From the NCBI GenBank assembly GCA_947247005.1, contig OX365955.1, forward strand, positions 16,783,322-16,847,321: a DNA stretch of 64,000 nucleotides. Reading direction: 5' to 3'. Source of the stretch: Spisula solida. Lineage: Eukaryota > Mollusca > Bivalvia > Venerida > Mactridae. The notes beneath the pieces are model-generated. The model did not search any database. It was not told where the DNA came from and worked only from the letters and a program-made list of their open reading frames with translations. The number at the start of each line of letters is the position of its first letter. The stretch's first letter is position 1. Shown piece by piece: positions 33,260 to 46,266 of this stretch. A program made the position numbers and the translations under genes.

Positions 33260-33516
33260 AGTGATTCTGTCACAAACACTGCTGATGAACAATGTTTATT
33301 CACATAATTTATATATACATGTAAACGTAAAGGATATTAATTTATAATTGATTGATCTAGATAAATATAACAAAATATAATATAATAAATATACAGAATA
33401 GAAAAAGTATACGAATGAAAAAAATGTAACAAGATAATCAATGTATAACGGGATATACTAAGAAAAACAGTTCACTAGAACTAAAGAATACAAATAATTA
33501 CCAAATAAATGCACAA

Positions 33517-33595
33517 AAGTGAAACTCGAACCAGTAACCTCTATCCATAATATTATTGTATTTCCAACGCTTTACCAACTAAGCTAGAGAGGCAC
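33517..33595 (-). repeat. tRNA-like fragment
   Basis: Minus strand TAGCTTAGTTGGTAAAGC (A-box) and, 38 bases on, GGTTCGAGTTTC (B-box). Body too degenerate for a working tRNA. Confidence 0.5.
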
Positions 33596-33599
33596 ATGT

Positions 33600-34799
33600 T
33601 CAATCGTCTCGTATATTTGCTCATATTGCGAAAACGTAAAACGAAACAAGCGTTTGATGACCATGCATGTAAATAAGCACCCCTTTCTGTTGAAAATGAA
33701 CCCTTCGGCTAATTAGCATGTGTAAATGTTATTGTGTCATCTTGACCGCACTAAAGACAAATGATGATAGACAAATATATCGGGTGCAGGACTGTATATT
33801 TCATATATGGTACGCTAAGTCCGATCAAGTGGTACACTTAGTCCTGGAACACTTGTGCAGTGGTACGCTTCATTAATTGACAATCTTCCATTAGTTCGGA
33901 TCGGACGAGTTCAAAACGAGATAAAATTAGATCAGTTTGTTTAAAAACATTGGAAAATTAGATTAATTTAATCAAAATAACACATTAATTACATTTCAAG
34001 TGTTGCCTAAACGGTGATTTATAAGATAACTTGCATTAAAAATCATAGTTTCCAAACGATCGAGCGGCGGCCATTTTGAAAATAACGAAGGTTAAAAACT
34101 GTTACAAACTCGCAAGTATTTGAGAAACCGATGCTCTGTTAATTTCTTTGTGCATAAATACACTTAATCATGAATTAACACTAATTTTAAAAATAGATAT
34201 ATAATATTCTACATATAATTTAGGACTGAATATGTTTGCTGAATCTTCTCAGATAAGAAGTTTTTATCATGTTTTATGTTTTACATACATTATTATATTG
34301 GTTGACTATAAATTGTAAGTATGCAATTTAATGTTAATAAAACATATGTTATGTTATGTTATATAAAATTGATGGGGTGAGTTTGACATTTCGAAATTGA
34401 CATCGGGCGAGTTATCCAAATCCAGGGCGACTTAGACTTATCACTCGTGTGTCCTTATTTTTGTTGACGTGATCCTAAACACACAGGTCACAGTTCTTCC
34501 TTATAAACCTTGTAGAACAATATAATAGAATGTCAACAAATCGCATACAATATTCAAATAAATGAGTATGTAATTTGTTTTTTCCAATATGTTAATGTTT
34601 TGGAGCAAAATAATAATCTTAAAAAAGGCGCTTATATTTTTTATATGAAATAGAAATTTACTTATTAGTTATTAATCAGTTGTAAGCTTAGTTAATAAAT
34701 TTTGTCCAGAACACAAATGAATTCTAAAACACTACAATATATTACTTTCGAAACCTAGTCCACGTAGTAAGAGTGAAATTGTCACATAAAACATTCCTG
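33600..34799. other. AT-rich interval without recognised genes
   Basis: The phrase GAGTTATCCAAATCCAGGG near 34410 echoes one near 32125 (AGTTATCCAAATCCAGGG), hinting at a shared repeat; nothing else supportable. Confidence 0.3.
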
Positions 34800-36004
34800 C
34801 GATAGGTGCCCTACTTATATTTGAACACCGTTGAATATCCGATATGGTCATCCTAATCCGATATAAATGTAATAACTCTTTTGAACCGCGTAAAGTAATG
34901 TGTCAGGTACAATATGCACTCACTATTTTGTCTGTTTGTAATATAATGCTGTTGAGGGTGTGGCGTTTGGCTTTTTGAAGGCCAAATACTCATTAAGAAG
35001 CACCAAGAAGGTGTTAATAGATCATGGATATACCGTTTCTGCAAAGAATATCGGTAATTTTCGTCACTAAAAGGGCGTTTTACGTTCTGTTGCTCTAATA
35101 AGTGAAATGACACAAACTTTTAAAAAATTCCAACAATTGACGATTCCTTCGATAATCGTACCCATTGGTTATATGATAACTAGGATAACTTCAATAACCA
35201 AACTTGGAATTTCTATGAAGGTAGGTGTATTCTTCGGCACTCCCAATTAAGTAATTTCGACAATGGTGAAGACCAAACTCTGAAAAACCAATACCAAACT
35301 CTAAAATATATCAGTTTTCACCAGCGATTTTACCAAAAATACAGGGAGACAATCGTCTTAAACACCCGTATAATTATGCTACTCGATAACTTTAAAACCT
35401 CTGATGAAAAAATGCTTTATCATTGAGATATTTACGGTAAAAGAACAGATTGATATTTGAGAAATGTCTACGAGATTACAAAAAAGTTAACATTCTTTAA
35501 GCAACATGAGTTCGCACCCGGTTGCTTGACTTGTGCTGTTATTTGTTAAAAGTAATAAAAAAGAACTCATACATTTTGTATTTATCATATAGAGGGGAAA
35601 TTAGCGCACGGTACTGTGCTAATAACGTTTAAATCGTTTTTGGTAAAAAAGATTGCCATGTCTCATTCCTGACGCCAATGTCTCCCCCCGAAAAATTTTG
35701 TTCGCTAGAACGTCTCTGGTGCGTTCTGGTGTGTTTTTTTGCATCATCTTTAACATTATTTTTACTGGAAAAAAAAAGTTTTTTTGTGTATAGAGCTTTT
35801 AAAAAGTGTTTCTTAGAAATGATGAAAATACTAAAGGATTACCCCCCTTAGGGCTTAGGCATCAGTTTTTATTTCATTTTTCGATCATTTAATTTTTCAC
35901 TTTTTAAGAAGCATGTGTACGCAGCTGCGTATTCTGCGTACAGGTAGCTACGCGCCTGGCATCGGCTATCCAACGGTGTTCAAATATAAGTGGGGCACCT
36001 CTCG
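34800..36004. mobile_element. 1.2-kb element with 45-bp terminal inverted repeats
   Basis: Left end CGATAGGTGCCCTACTTATA then TTTGAACACCGTTGAATATC; right end at 35961-36004 is its inverse, about 43 of 48 bases matching. An interior segment around 35005-35290 (GGTGTTAATAGATCATGG...) is shared with 39390-39620. No intact coding region seen in this copy. Confidence 0.75.
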
Positions 36005-37383
36005 AATTCCATTTTACAGAATTATTGGCAAATTTGAGACTGGCCTTTATTTTATTTTCATTGCATATATTTAACAAAAATGTAGATACACAAAAAAATC
36101 ATTCTAAGCCAACGAAATGTCAAAATATAGCAGATTTTCTTCTTGGATACGGCTCATACGAGTATGGGTTCAAAATAATTCTAATGAATACTGATAAAAT
36201 ATAATGAATTACTAAATACCCTTTGATATGAAACCTTTCTTTGAATTATATGGACTTAATTACATTCATTAGTTATCATATATTGACAATGAATTGAAAT
36301 TAATGCATCAGGGGTTACGCATGCATGCATTGTAGTTGAAATGAATTACATCCAATATGAAACTATAACGATTTTCGAAAACTCTTTTATGTAAATTATG
36401 TTTCCCGCGATAGTGGTCTATAAATGACAACGATAAACTGCCTATGAGAATACAGCTTCATTACCGCTTGAAATTGTTGAATTATTAATTGATTTCATTA
36501 AAGCATTTAAATATTTTTAGTAATTGAGTCATGCAAAAATCACTCTAACTACAACCTTGTGGGTGGAATGGCTATTTCAGGCTTCCGTAGTAGACAGATA
36601 GATACAGATACATGCATTATCACAGAAGATTAAAAAGCATAATTATGCTGGAAATGTACAACAGCTATTATATTATTGATATAGTACCAGTAACTGTTAG
36701 TCAGATTTAAAATGCTCCATCATGGATTATGTTAAGTTTTTGGTAAAATTAAAGTATTCTTAGTAAGGGGGGCTTATATCACTGACTGTGATATCCAGTG
36801 TATATATAGGATTTATTTCACTGATAGAACTACAAATATCATCAGTTAGCATTGAATAAACACGTATATTGACGTCATAAGGCCGCGACAATAACAATAA
36901 AATAATTTCAATGGGCCAGAACGTTGGAGACCAAAATGTGAAAAGAAGGAAATCGTCCGCACATAACGTCGTATTCTAACCAATCCTGCCTTGCACCATA
37001 TCGTCTAGCAATGTGAAGTACGATATCATTGAACCCTGCGTGTCGCCTATATCATTTCCGCTACCACGATTTGGGGAGGGGGGAGGGGGCAGGAGAAATT
37101 CATATGGACCCTACACACTGTCCCTGAGACATTATTGACTTGCAGCCCTGATAAAAACTCGATACATCCGAACGCTACACACCTGCCCGAAAGAGAACAC
37201 TGAAAGTAGGCAAAATTGTCAACATTTCCACTAAAGGTCACCGGAAATGACGATGTGACAGTAACCCTTGCGCGAATAACTTTTTTTTAGCTTGGTAGGC
37301 CTTATTTTTGGCCCCTTTAGGGCATTGATCCATTGGTCAGATGCTTTCACAATGATTTTAAATACTTTTATGAATAGAAGACG
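36005..37383. other. Interval upstream of LINE copy 1
   Basis: AT-rich. GAAATTTCATTA-type microrepeats and a G-rich stretch (GGGGAGGGGGGAGGGGGC) near 37070-37090; no gene or family recognised. Confidence 0.3.
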
Positions 37384-39060
37384 TTGTGAAAGTAGCGGTG
37401 CTCCGCTCCTGAAGAAGGAGAGAATAGGGTACAGTGACCCAAACAACAAAGTTAGGATCCTGAACGACCAGTTCAGCAGTGTATTCACTGAAGAGGACAC
37501 CACCCATATGCCCTCCATGGCTACTGACCCATCACCTGCCATGGGCCCATTCAGCATACACCAAGAAGGGGTGAAGAAACTGCTACTCGGACTGGATCCT
37601 CACAAGGCTAAGGGGCCTGACAACATTCCCATATAACTGCTCAAGGAGTTTGCAGCAGAGATTGCACCAGCATTGACCCGTGTACTAGAGGCATCATTCC
37701 AACAAGGTACTGTTCCAGACGACTGGAAGACTGCACTTGTCTCACCGGTCTACAAGAAGGGAGACCGCACAGTCCCAGCTAACTATAGACCAATATCTCT
37801 GACTTCAGTCTGTTGCAAACTACTAGAACACATTGTGCACAGCCAAATCATGAAGCACCTGGATATAAACAACATCCTCACTGACGCACAACATGGCTTC
37901 AGGAAGAAGAGATCCTGTGAAAGTCAACTGGTCCTCACAATACAGGACCTGGCAACTGTAATACAAGATGTTGGACAGAACAGATAGATGCGATCCTTCT
38001 CGACTTCAGTAAGGCCTTCGACAAGGTCCCACACGGCCGTCTAGCACATAAGCTACATCACTACGGCATAAGTGGCAACACACTTGAATGGATCAAGAGC
38101 TTCCTCTCAAACTCAAACAGAAGCTAACAGGTACTAGTCGAAGGTCATACATCCCCATCAGCACCAGTCACTTCTGGGGTACCTCAAGGCTCAGTCCTAG
38201 GACCTCTCTTGTTTCTACTGTGCATAAATGACATGCCCGGGAAGGTCTCATCACCACTCCGGCTTTTTGCAGATGACAGTCTCCTAAACAAAAGGATAAA
38301 AACTCAAGAAGTTGCCAACACTCTGCAAGAAGACCTGCGAAAACTGGAGAAATGGGAGGCGGATTGGCAGATGCAGTTCAACCCATCGAAGTGCGAGACA
38401 ATCAGGATCACCCGTAAGCGCACGCCAATCGAGTCCAACTATACCATCCATGGGCATAAGCTAGAAACTGTCACTAGTGGGAAGTACCTCGGTGCCACAA
38501 TACACGAGAAGCTCCTATGGAATAACCATATTGACGCCATCACAAAGAAAGCGAACATCAGCTTATCATTCCTTAGGAGGAACATATCCAGTTGCCCGAG
38601 AGACATCAAAGCGCAGTGCTACTAGACCCTAGTGAGACCAATAATGGAATTTGCTTCACCAGTACAGCCAGAAACATCGACCAACAGGAAGCAGTCCAGA
38701 GAAGAGCAGCACGCTTCGTTACTGGGGATTATCACCGTACTTATAGCAGCTCCAGCCAAATGATCACCTCACTGGGATGGCCATCATTACAAGAGCGAAG
38801 AACTGACACCAAGCTAGTCCTTATGTACAGAATTGAATACCAGCTCGTCGACATCCCGGTTACAGAGTACTACCATCCAGCTGCCCTATCAACTAGAGGC
38901 CACTCACTGCGATACCTCATTCCATTCTGCAGGACGGACGTATATAAATACTCCTTCTTCCCCTCATCAACCCGCCTATGGAACCAGTTGCCAGAAGATG
39001 TTGCCACATCCCCAACCTTGGTCAGCTTCAAGGCGGGTCTGGGCTCTCTACATTAGACGC
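37384..39060 (+). mobile_element. Decayed jockey-like non-LTR retrotransposon, 5' truncated (LINE copy 1)
   Basis: Conceptual reading gives a reverse transcriptase C-terminal half. In order: ANYRPISLTSVCCKLLE, DAQHGFRKKRSCESQL, LLDFSKAFDKVPH, SGVPQGSVLGPLLF, then the catalytic FADDS at about 38260-38274, then FNPSKCE and GKYLGA, and a C-terminal tail with FCRTDVYKYSFFPSSTRLWN. It is broken by stop codons (near 37636, 38128 and 38625) and by frame changes near 37985 and between about 38660 and 38690. The endonuclease half is missing. Non-functional. Confidence 0.93.
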
Positions 39061-39292
39061 ACATAATGTTTTTATCGTTTTTAACAGTTGTACAGCGTTT
39101 TTCGCCTCACAGTCACTGTATATAGAATTTTAATAATTTGACACCTGATTTGTAAATTTTAGGGAATTGAAAGAAATTATTTTTAAATAATTGTTAAACT
39201 CTTTGTATTTTCTGTTGATGTATCAGTACAATTAAAATACCTTTACTTCTGATTTTAAAAGCTTAAACTCGTCTTAAAGTGCAGGAAATTGA

Positions 39293-39706
39293 ATGATTTT
39301 AATTATAAAAGTAAAAAAATCTTCGCACCCACCCCACCATAATATCCCAAAAACTAGCTGTGCCCCCACTCTTAATTTGCTGGAGGTGTTAATAGATCAT
39401 GGATATACTGTTTCCGTGAAAACTATCTGTATTTTTCACAACATGAAGGTTGTTTTACGTCCTGTTGATCTAATATATAAAATGGCACACAATATTATTA
39501 CTCCAATAACCAAAAATGCGGATTTCAATGGAGGTAGGAGTATCGTTCTGAACTATGAATCAATTAATTTCGAAAACGGTGAATGCCTAACTCTTAAAAA
39601 CAATCGGTGTTCATCAGTCAATTGGAGGATTCGGTCAAAACAATGCCCCTATATGTGTCTTACTAAATTGAAAAAAAGTGAGTGTATATGTTGGTCTACA
39701 CATTGA
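39293..39706 (+). other. Open frame of 137 codons, homologous to part of the 34.8-36.0 kb element
   Basis: I do not recognise the protein. Nucleotide similarity to about 35005-35290 is clear (GTGTTAATAGATCATGGATA in both), and the right terminus of that element recurs in decayed form at about 39745-39807 (CCTATCGGATGTTCAAC, TATAAGTGAGACACCTC). It is therefore more likely transposon sequence than a host exon. Confidence 0.4.
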
Positions 39707-39809
39707 TATACATGATTGTATAGAGACATTTCGATTATAGCGTGTCAGCATGAACCTATCGGATGTTCAACTCTGTTCAAATAATATTATAAGTGAGACA
39801 CCTCACGTA

Positions 39810-40900
39810 TTCACAATGGATCTGAAAATCTTCAATTGATCCTTTGCATATAGAACCCGCAAAAATTCGTCTTTCCGGGGGTCGTCATAGGTATTCGTCT
39901 GAACTTTCGCTATATCATTTTGTAATTTATTCATTTCTTACACAATTATGCTCATTAAAAAAACGCTCATAGTTTTTCATTGGTACAACAAAACTAAATA
40001 ATTGTGTTTGATTGCGTTGTCTCCATATTTCTTACATATTTGCATACCGAATGGATGTCACTGGTCAAGTTTACGGACCATTTCCCTATCAATCCTTCAA
40101 CACTCTAACAAACAAGCCCGATTAGATTATACTCTGTCGTGACCTTCCATTGAAATACTAGTATAGCTATCTACTAAAGGTTGGAAGTCTTGTGAATGTA
40201 TTACCTGTTTTAGATATCAAAATGACATATTATACCGCATTGTAGGAAACTCAAGGACAAATCACTTCAACAATGAGTGTACTGTTTAAATCTACACTGA
40301 TAACAAGTGGCCAGTCGATCGTGCAGTGTTTATATTACCCATTTTTGTTTAAAAACAATGCTAGAGTTATCTCAGGCGACATATGCATGCATTCAAAGCG
40401 ATTATCGAACACATATCGACATTGGAAATGTGTATTTGATTGTCATTTTACATTTTGTAAACATGACTAGAGTTATCGTCGGTGGCCAATATCAACCATT
40501 ATCAATATTAATTCAACTTATCAATATAACAAAATACCTTAAATGTAACTTGCTTGACTGGGTCGATACGTATACCGCGTGAATTATTTATACGAGTAAG
40601 CATACACACAGTACCCACTATATAAATCGGTAAACCCATTGTTCAGTTAACGAGAGATGGATATCGGCGTATAATGATTTATCGTAAAACGTTTGCAATG
40701 TATGCATGTAGATCTATGTAACTCTTTTGAATTCAGGTACCATAAACTGGAACAATAAGAACCGTGTTTGCATGAATACATTTTAACCAAATGTTTATAG
40801 ACTGCTTTTTGGATACTACGATTCCAACCCAAGTTATATAAAAAAGGGGGGTTGAAACTTTTTTTCTATATTTTTATACAAGATCTAGTTAAGATATATG
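39810..40900. other. Upstream region of the GT92 gene
   Basis: Overlapping frames near 40270-40580 show no family resemblance. TATATAAAAAAGG near 40836-40848, about 60 bases before the ATG, could be a TATA-like element. Confidence 0.3.
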
Positions 40901-40905
40901 GCATC

Positions 40906-41366
40906 ATGCGGATTAAGCGGATCTGGTGTAAATGCTATCGCTGTCTTGTGTATCTTGGAATCACAATTATAGTAGGAAAGTTTGTAATATGGATGCTGAT
41001 CGCGCATTCCGATATCGACAAGAAGGAACCAACTCACCATCCAACTTTGCGTCCAGAGTTGCGTCGTGCTCCTGACGACATTGTTAACGCAAAATTTCAA
41101 GATGGTACAGTATGTGAAGAGAAACGTTTGCCACATCGGATGCTGACAAAAAAGGACACGTGGGTTCCGGTTGATTCGAAATCATCGGCATATGTGTTTA
41201 ATGCATACCTTGTTGATTCAGGACAAGCAATAGTTGTTATTGGTGCTAAGACGAACCACCTGATGTCGGTAGGATGTATGTTCTGGTATATCCATAGTAA
41301 TCACACAGTGAGCGTCATACAAGAAAGTGCAGATCATATGCGGATTACAGAAGGGAGAAATTTAAG
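40906..41366 (+). CDS. GT92 gene exon 1: cytoplasmic tail, membrane anchor, stem
   Basis: Encodes the anchor and about 120 residues of stem, including two Cys that may form disulphides and one possible N-glycosylation site (SNHT, NHT). Ends GGGAGAAATTTAAG before GTAAAC. Confidence 0.9.
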
Positions 41367-43862
41367 GTAAACATTCATTTTGCAATTAATGATTTTTCAA
41401 AACAAATGAAGTTATAACCGTCCCTGTTGCCTTTGTGGCGAATGGAAGGTTTGAACCCCCGTAAGCGTCAGTTTCTGTATTGACGTTTGGTGAGACACCA
41501 GCTTTCAAAATTGTTAATGATTACATCATGCTGCTGTATCAGGTGTTTCAGCAGATAGGAGACTGGAAGTGTTAATGTGCTCAGAAAGTAAGTCTCTCGA
41601 TGATAAGCCGAATTACTAGAAGCTTGCATGCACTTTAAATAGTGGTTACTATATAATAAAAGAACAATTTTCTAATAACGATCTAGATGATTGTACGTCA
41701 AGAATTGTTACAATGATGTTTGGGGAATGTTACATGCTACTGTTGTGTCAACTTTTTGTTCATTCGAGCAGTAGTAGAATGACAACAGAATCTATTTACA
41801 TGTACATGTAATCCTAACAATTTCAACAGCAGACATTCTGTTAATGACTCACAAGTTCAGTCAATGATAGACTGTGTCAATACAAGAACATTCAATGATT
41901 ACTTAACAACATGTATGCCAATATAATATTGATTTGTACAAATAGAAATTTAAAAGCCTTATTGTTTTGTGATTTATAGATTCAAAGTTCGCGATCAGAC
42001 CCCTTTGGGTGTAATCCAAAAAAAATGACCAGATGTAACACATGTATCGATCTCCGTTCTGAGATAACTAAATAATAGAAGGAGATCTAAAAGTGCAAAA
42101 TTGTCCAGTGAATATGACATTTGTGGTGCATTTTGTCAGTTGACAATTTGACCTTTAAAATAACTTTAGAATAATGCGGAAACCATCTCGTCTTTTTGCC
42201 TAGAACATGGCTGATATTTTTGTGAACATTGATGATACAGACTTTAACTAAAGAGATATATAGCCAAAACTCTAAACAGCATTTTTTAATTGGATGGCGA
42301 CCACCTTGTAATTTTTGGTATAATTATGACAACAAGTTTTGGTACTTTTTGGCGTCTATCTTACTTTTTTAACAAAGTCCCTTAAAAGGCACTGTGTTGC
42401 TCTACTTTTAGGGCATATCTAATCTATAAAACAGGCGTTGTTGTTTGTGTAAAAATCAGGCGTTGTTGTTTGTGTAAGTTGTTCTTATATATTTTGTTGA
42501 TCAGTAATAGAGATGATTCAGCAACTACCACCATTAGTTACAAGTTAAATTTGACGGTAGTCTGGTTCCCAATCTTTCCTATCTTCGTAGTACATAATCA
42601 TTAGTGAAACCTGTGCAATTGAAATAACTATACATGTGTCCAATGATATACAAAGTCTCGTCGAAACCACGCCAAAAGAACTCGCGTTTTAGGGAGATCA
42701 TTTAAAATTACATATACAATGTATAAACTAACGTACTTTCGCCAACTTAATTCACCTGAATGTATTCTTCCATTTTTATCAGTTGGTGCCGGCGGTCCCA
42801 AACTAATGCAATGTAAGCTTGGGGACGGAAACCAGACTAAATAAGTTGTACGTGCGCATTTTATCTTGTGTCCTATGATATAATAAATACAATTGTACTC
42901 ATTTTTTCAGGTATACAGCTCATATGTTCAGGTGTTATTTGAAGAAACATAAAATTCCCAGGTACATCTCCCTGGTTACGAGTAATTGTGCGAAACCACT
43001 ACATCTGCTTCCAATTCAAAATGCAAGTACACCATTGCGACCAGAAAGACAGTTCACCGTGTGTTTGTCACCTCTTCATTATAATTATAGTCGAGCTTAT
43101 GAACTTGTAGAGTGGATTGAACTGAACAGAATACTGGGTGCACAGAAATTTATCATTTATAATCATTCGCTGGCTAGTAATGTCGCGAGTGTCCTTGACC
43201 TTTACACAAAACGAGACATAACGGAAGTTGTACAATGGCGCCTTCCAATGGAGTCGCAGAAGGCCACATCAGATGAATTCCTGGAGGACGGAGAAATATA
43301 TTATTTTGGACAGTTGTCGGCTCTTAATGATTGCTTATACAGACAAAAGCATTATTCAGAATTTGTGGTGAACATTGACGTTGACGAGTTCATCATTCCA
43401 CGTATACAAGGTGTGAATACATGGTCAGATATTATGAAGCATTTGAAAACAGAAGCTGGCGCATATTTGTTCCGTAACGTATTTTTCAGAACAGACTGGA
43501 TAGACAATGACATAGTGATTGACAATGAAGAGAAAGTAAAGAAGTTTAAATTAATAACCTTGCAAAAGCTGGAGAGGGAGAAAAAAGTGTTTCGAGCAAG
43601 TCAGAGGTCGAAGTATTTCGCACGTACATCGAATACCACAAGCTTAATGATACATAGTGTGAGGACGCTCCCCAGATACCCCCGTGTAATCGTACCAGAA
43701 GAGCTTGCGCTTCTTCATCATTATAGAGACTGGCAGGATCATAGTAATGAATATAGAAATGGAAAAACAGAAGATAGGACAGTGTCTGAGAGATATAGTC
43801 ATGTTTTAACACAAAATGTTGGAAATATATGGTCAGCATTGCCAGGTATAACGCTAGAATGA
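40906..43862 (+). CDS. Glycosyltransferase family 92 (DUF23) protein, type II membrane enzyme
   Basis: Two exons, 40906-41366 and 42911-43862, join as AG/G (donor AAG/GTAAAC, acceptor TTTTTTCAG) to give 470 codons plus stop. The N terminus is a short basic tail (MRIKRIWCKCYRC) then a hydrophobic segment (LVYLGITIIVGKFVIWMLIA, residues about 14-33), a Golgi-type signal anchor. The catalytic domain is in exon 2: YELVEWIELNRILGAQKFII, then YNHS, and NIDVDEFIIPR with the Asp-x-Asp-type metal site. Characterised GT92 members include galactosyltransferases acting on N-glycans in C. elegans and birds; the substrate here is unknown. Start chosen as the first in-frame ATG ahead of the membrane anchor. 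Confidence 0.92.
41367..42910 (+). other. GT92 gene intron
   Basis: AT-rich; a small direct duplication of CAGGCGTTGTTGTTTGTGTA at 42432-42476. No other structure. Confidence 0.5.
42911..43862 (+). CDS. GT92 gene exon 2: catalytic domain
   Basis: The open frame continues from Arg (AG/G) through YTAHMFRCYLKK to the TGA stop at 43860-43862. It holds the GT92 signature, the VDEF motif at about 43378-43392, and a C-terminal HHYRDWQ segment typical of the family. No AATAAA was found close downstream. Confidence 0.92.
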
Positions 43863-44154
43863 ATATGTTACTGGTATATATATAGACTGACCATGGGAAA
43901 CTGTGAACATGATAAACAATGGTATAGACTGCGCCTATGTTATGTGATCAACATATTTGAAATAATGTTTATATTTACGACGTGCACAGTAAAAGGCTCA
44001 GTACATTTTGGTCACTTTTCACCTGTTATACATGTACAAATTATGTATTATAATGTGTTATGTATGTATAATGACACTATGGTTATTGTGTTACCGTACT
44101 AAATATGCTTATAATACTCTCGTTATTTCGAATTTAAGTTTTAATAACAAAATT

Positions 44155-44823
44155 GGAGAGCCCCATTTGTGATGTTATGCTCTAATGCACCAGTCAATTG
44201 AAACCACGCCCCAACCCTGGGGAAGGGCTGGGAAACAGTCCCATGTTTTTACCCTTCCGATGTCCCCGCACTGCCGTAGTGCCCGTACGATACCCGTGGT
44301 ATTCACCATTCAGGTAACTGTAAGTACATGCGTTATATCACCAAGTTCCTTTCCATGAAGAAGCACATATCACTGAAACAGCATCAATGCCGTTGTCCCA
44401 TGTTGAGAACTGCTGCTGATTATTGTACGTTAAAATGTCACCACAATCACCCGTCAAGTTGCCGATGGATAATCTGTACATGCCAGTTGCCGACGTCAGT
44501 TTAGAGTTGTCATATACTATCTGCGCTGTTGGTGTTGGTAGGTCGTGTTGATCAAACGCTTCCATATCAATTCCAAGCCAGTATTCACCCGCAGCGTCAC
44601 CAAACCCGTTAACTAGCATAATTATTCCGCCCATGTTCGATAGAAATCCACAGATCCACCATGAAACACTGTCCACTGTCCAACCGCCATCAGTTTGGTC
44701 ACATCGTGCTCTGACTGTCGTTCCATTTTGCAAGTGTATGTTGTATACACCAACTTCTGTATATCCTGCCTGAAGCCATTGCAGACAATCACCAGCACCA
44801 ACATCTAGAACATTATCCATATC
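44155..44823 (-). pseudogene. Fibrinogen-related domain (FReD) pseudogene
   Basis: After acceptor CTTACAG (minus strand) comes an FReD: AGDCLQWLQAGYTEVGVYN, CDQTDGGWTV, GFGDAAGEYWLG, TGMYRLSIGNLTGDCGD and QQQFSTWDNGID. The segment FHGGSVDFYRTWAE that belongs after GGWTV lies in another frame. A tandem duplication TGGACAG/TGGACAG (7 bp, near 44680) shifts the frame out, and about 8 extra bases near 44627 shift it back. The conserved WW near the end reads W-stop (TGG TGA), with YNACTYSYLNGEYHGYRTG continuing in frame beyond it. Three lesions make a working product implausible. FReDs are pattern-recognition lectins, expanded in bivalves. Confidence 0.9.
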
Positions 44824-44841
44824 GCTGTAAGTATCTTAGAT

Positions 44842-44945
44842 ATTCCCTTCAATCGGTTGTACTTTGTATATAGCGTTAGCCGTATAACCATGGTGATAGA
44901 GAGCCAAGCACTTCTCCTTGTACGGCTGAATGTCATACTTGAGTG
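44842..44945 (-). pseudogene. Second FReD N-terminal fragment
   Basis: Minus strand reads KYDIQPYKEKCLALYHHGYT then ANAIYKVQPIEG and a stop, resembling an FReD start (x-CLxLYxxGYTxxGxYxIQP). It lies immediately upstream of the larger pseudogene, suggesting a tandem or partial duplication. Confidence 0.6.
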
Positions 44946-46260
44946 TCGAGGATTAGTAGACACATGAAAGTCATTGCAACGAATGCACTTGCAAGGTGTC
45001 ACTAGGAATAATACAAAATTTAACTTTTAATCTACATTTGTATTTTAGTTCATGATTATATACCATTTGCTCACGTTCATCGAGTACGCAGTACGTATAT
45101 GACTCGTATTATGTACATTTGCATAAAATGACCATAAAGAAATTGAATGTTAACTTGTAACGCCCGTACTTCATTGTGACCTGATTGGGGAAACGTTATA
45201 AATTAGAACACATTGTGCACAAAATTAATGCAGACAAACAAAGAGAAAACAACTTGAATGTGACTGCAAGCATTATGTATTAAATTCGATCAAAATAACG
45301 GTCATATTGAATCGTATACATGTACATATATCATTTGCTATTGACCACCTGTGAACAAAGGCCATCGTTAGTAAAATGAGCCGCGTCATGCGATTTTAGG
45401 CCTTCGGACAATGACGTTACAACGTCAGAAAAGACGGGAAAAGTCCAGCACTTTCGTAACCAAACCGGTCGAAGCGTGGCATCCGCAAAATCGTTTACTA
45501 TTGTTGTCTTCCAACAGATAATGATTGAACAATGATAATGAACTGGGTGCGATAGACCATATGTGGATCACATTTTTAAATTACTAAAAACTTAGTAAAA
45601 AGCCATTTTGTACTGTTCTAAAAAGTGGTAGATACAAACAGATTTCGCTGTAACTCTACGAGAATGAACAGAATATTCAAAAACTGAACAAAACAAAACT
45701 TACTTGTTGTGATGCGGTAGTATAACCGTACACTATTTCGCTATGACCATTATCCATCGCATCTCCCGTGGTCAGTCTGTTGTCGATTTCGTTGTTACAA
45801 TATCAGATACTCTTGTTCTTGTTGTAATACAGCGAATACCGTTCCTTTTTCGCGCAAAACAGCGAACAGGATATCACCATTGCTCAGAAACAATAGTCTC
45901 ATTCACATCGAACTTGGACGGGATGCCAACTTGTAATACGATTGAAAAGATGTGCCCTTCCATTCTACCCCGGAAATACCCTCTAAACAAACAAGTACAT
46001 ATTATTAATAAATTTATTATACATTTTGTGCAAACTACTCTAATATAGACATCTAACCTTGTGTATATCTAATCATCGCGAAGCATTGCATGGAACCAAC
46101 GGTATTATTTTAATTGCGCCAAGTTCCAATACCCCATAGCGCCATACGGGTTTCGGGAAAGCATGTATGGTATAGTTTGTAACGGCAGGTAACTTCCAAG
46201 GAAAAGGTTGACAAGATACATACTGTGTGGTAGCCTGTATGCCCAAAAATGCGCTGTGGA
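44946..46260. other. Interval upstream of the FReD pseudogene
   Basis: A minus-strand donor CAACAA/GTAAGT at about 45710 could end an upstream exon of the pseudogene, but the frames on each side do not agree with the 44.8-kb exon. Nothing else recognised. Confidence 0.3.
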
Positions 46261-46266
46261 TTCAAG

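Noticed and set aside
32760..33595. tRNA genes at 32.77 kb and 33.52 kb
   Set aside because: A-box and B-box are present but acceptor and anticodon stems do not fold; more likely SINE heads or decayed tRNAs.
44338..44820. Functional fibrinogen-domain lectin exon
   Set aside because: Two frame changes and a premature stop at a conserved Trp; annotated as pseudogene.
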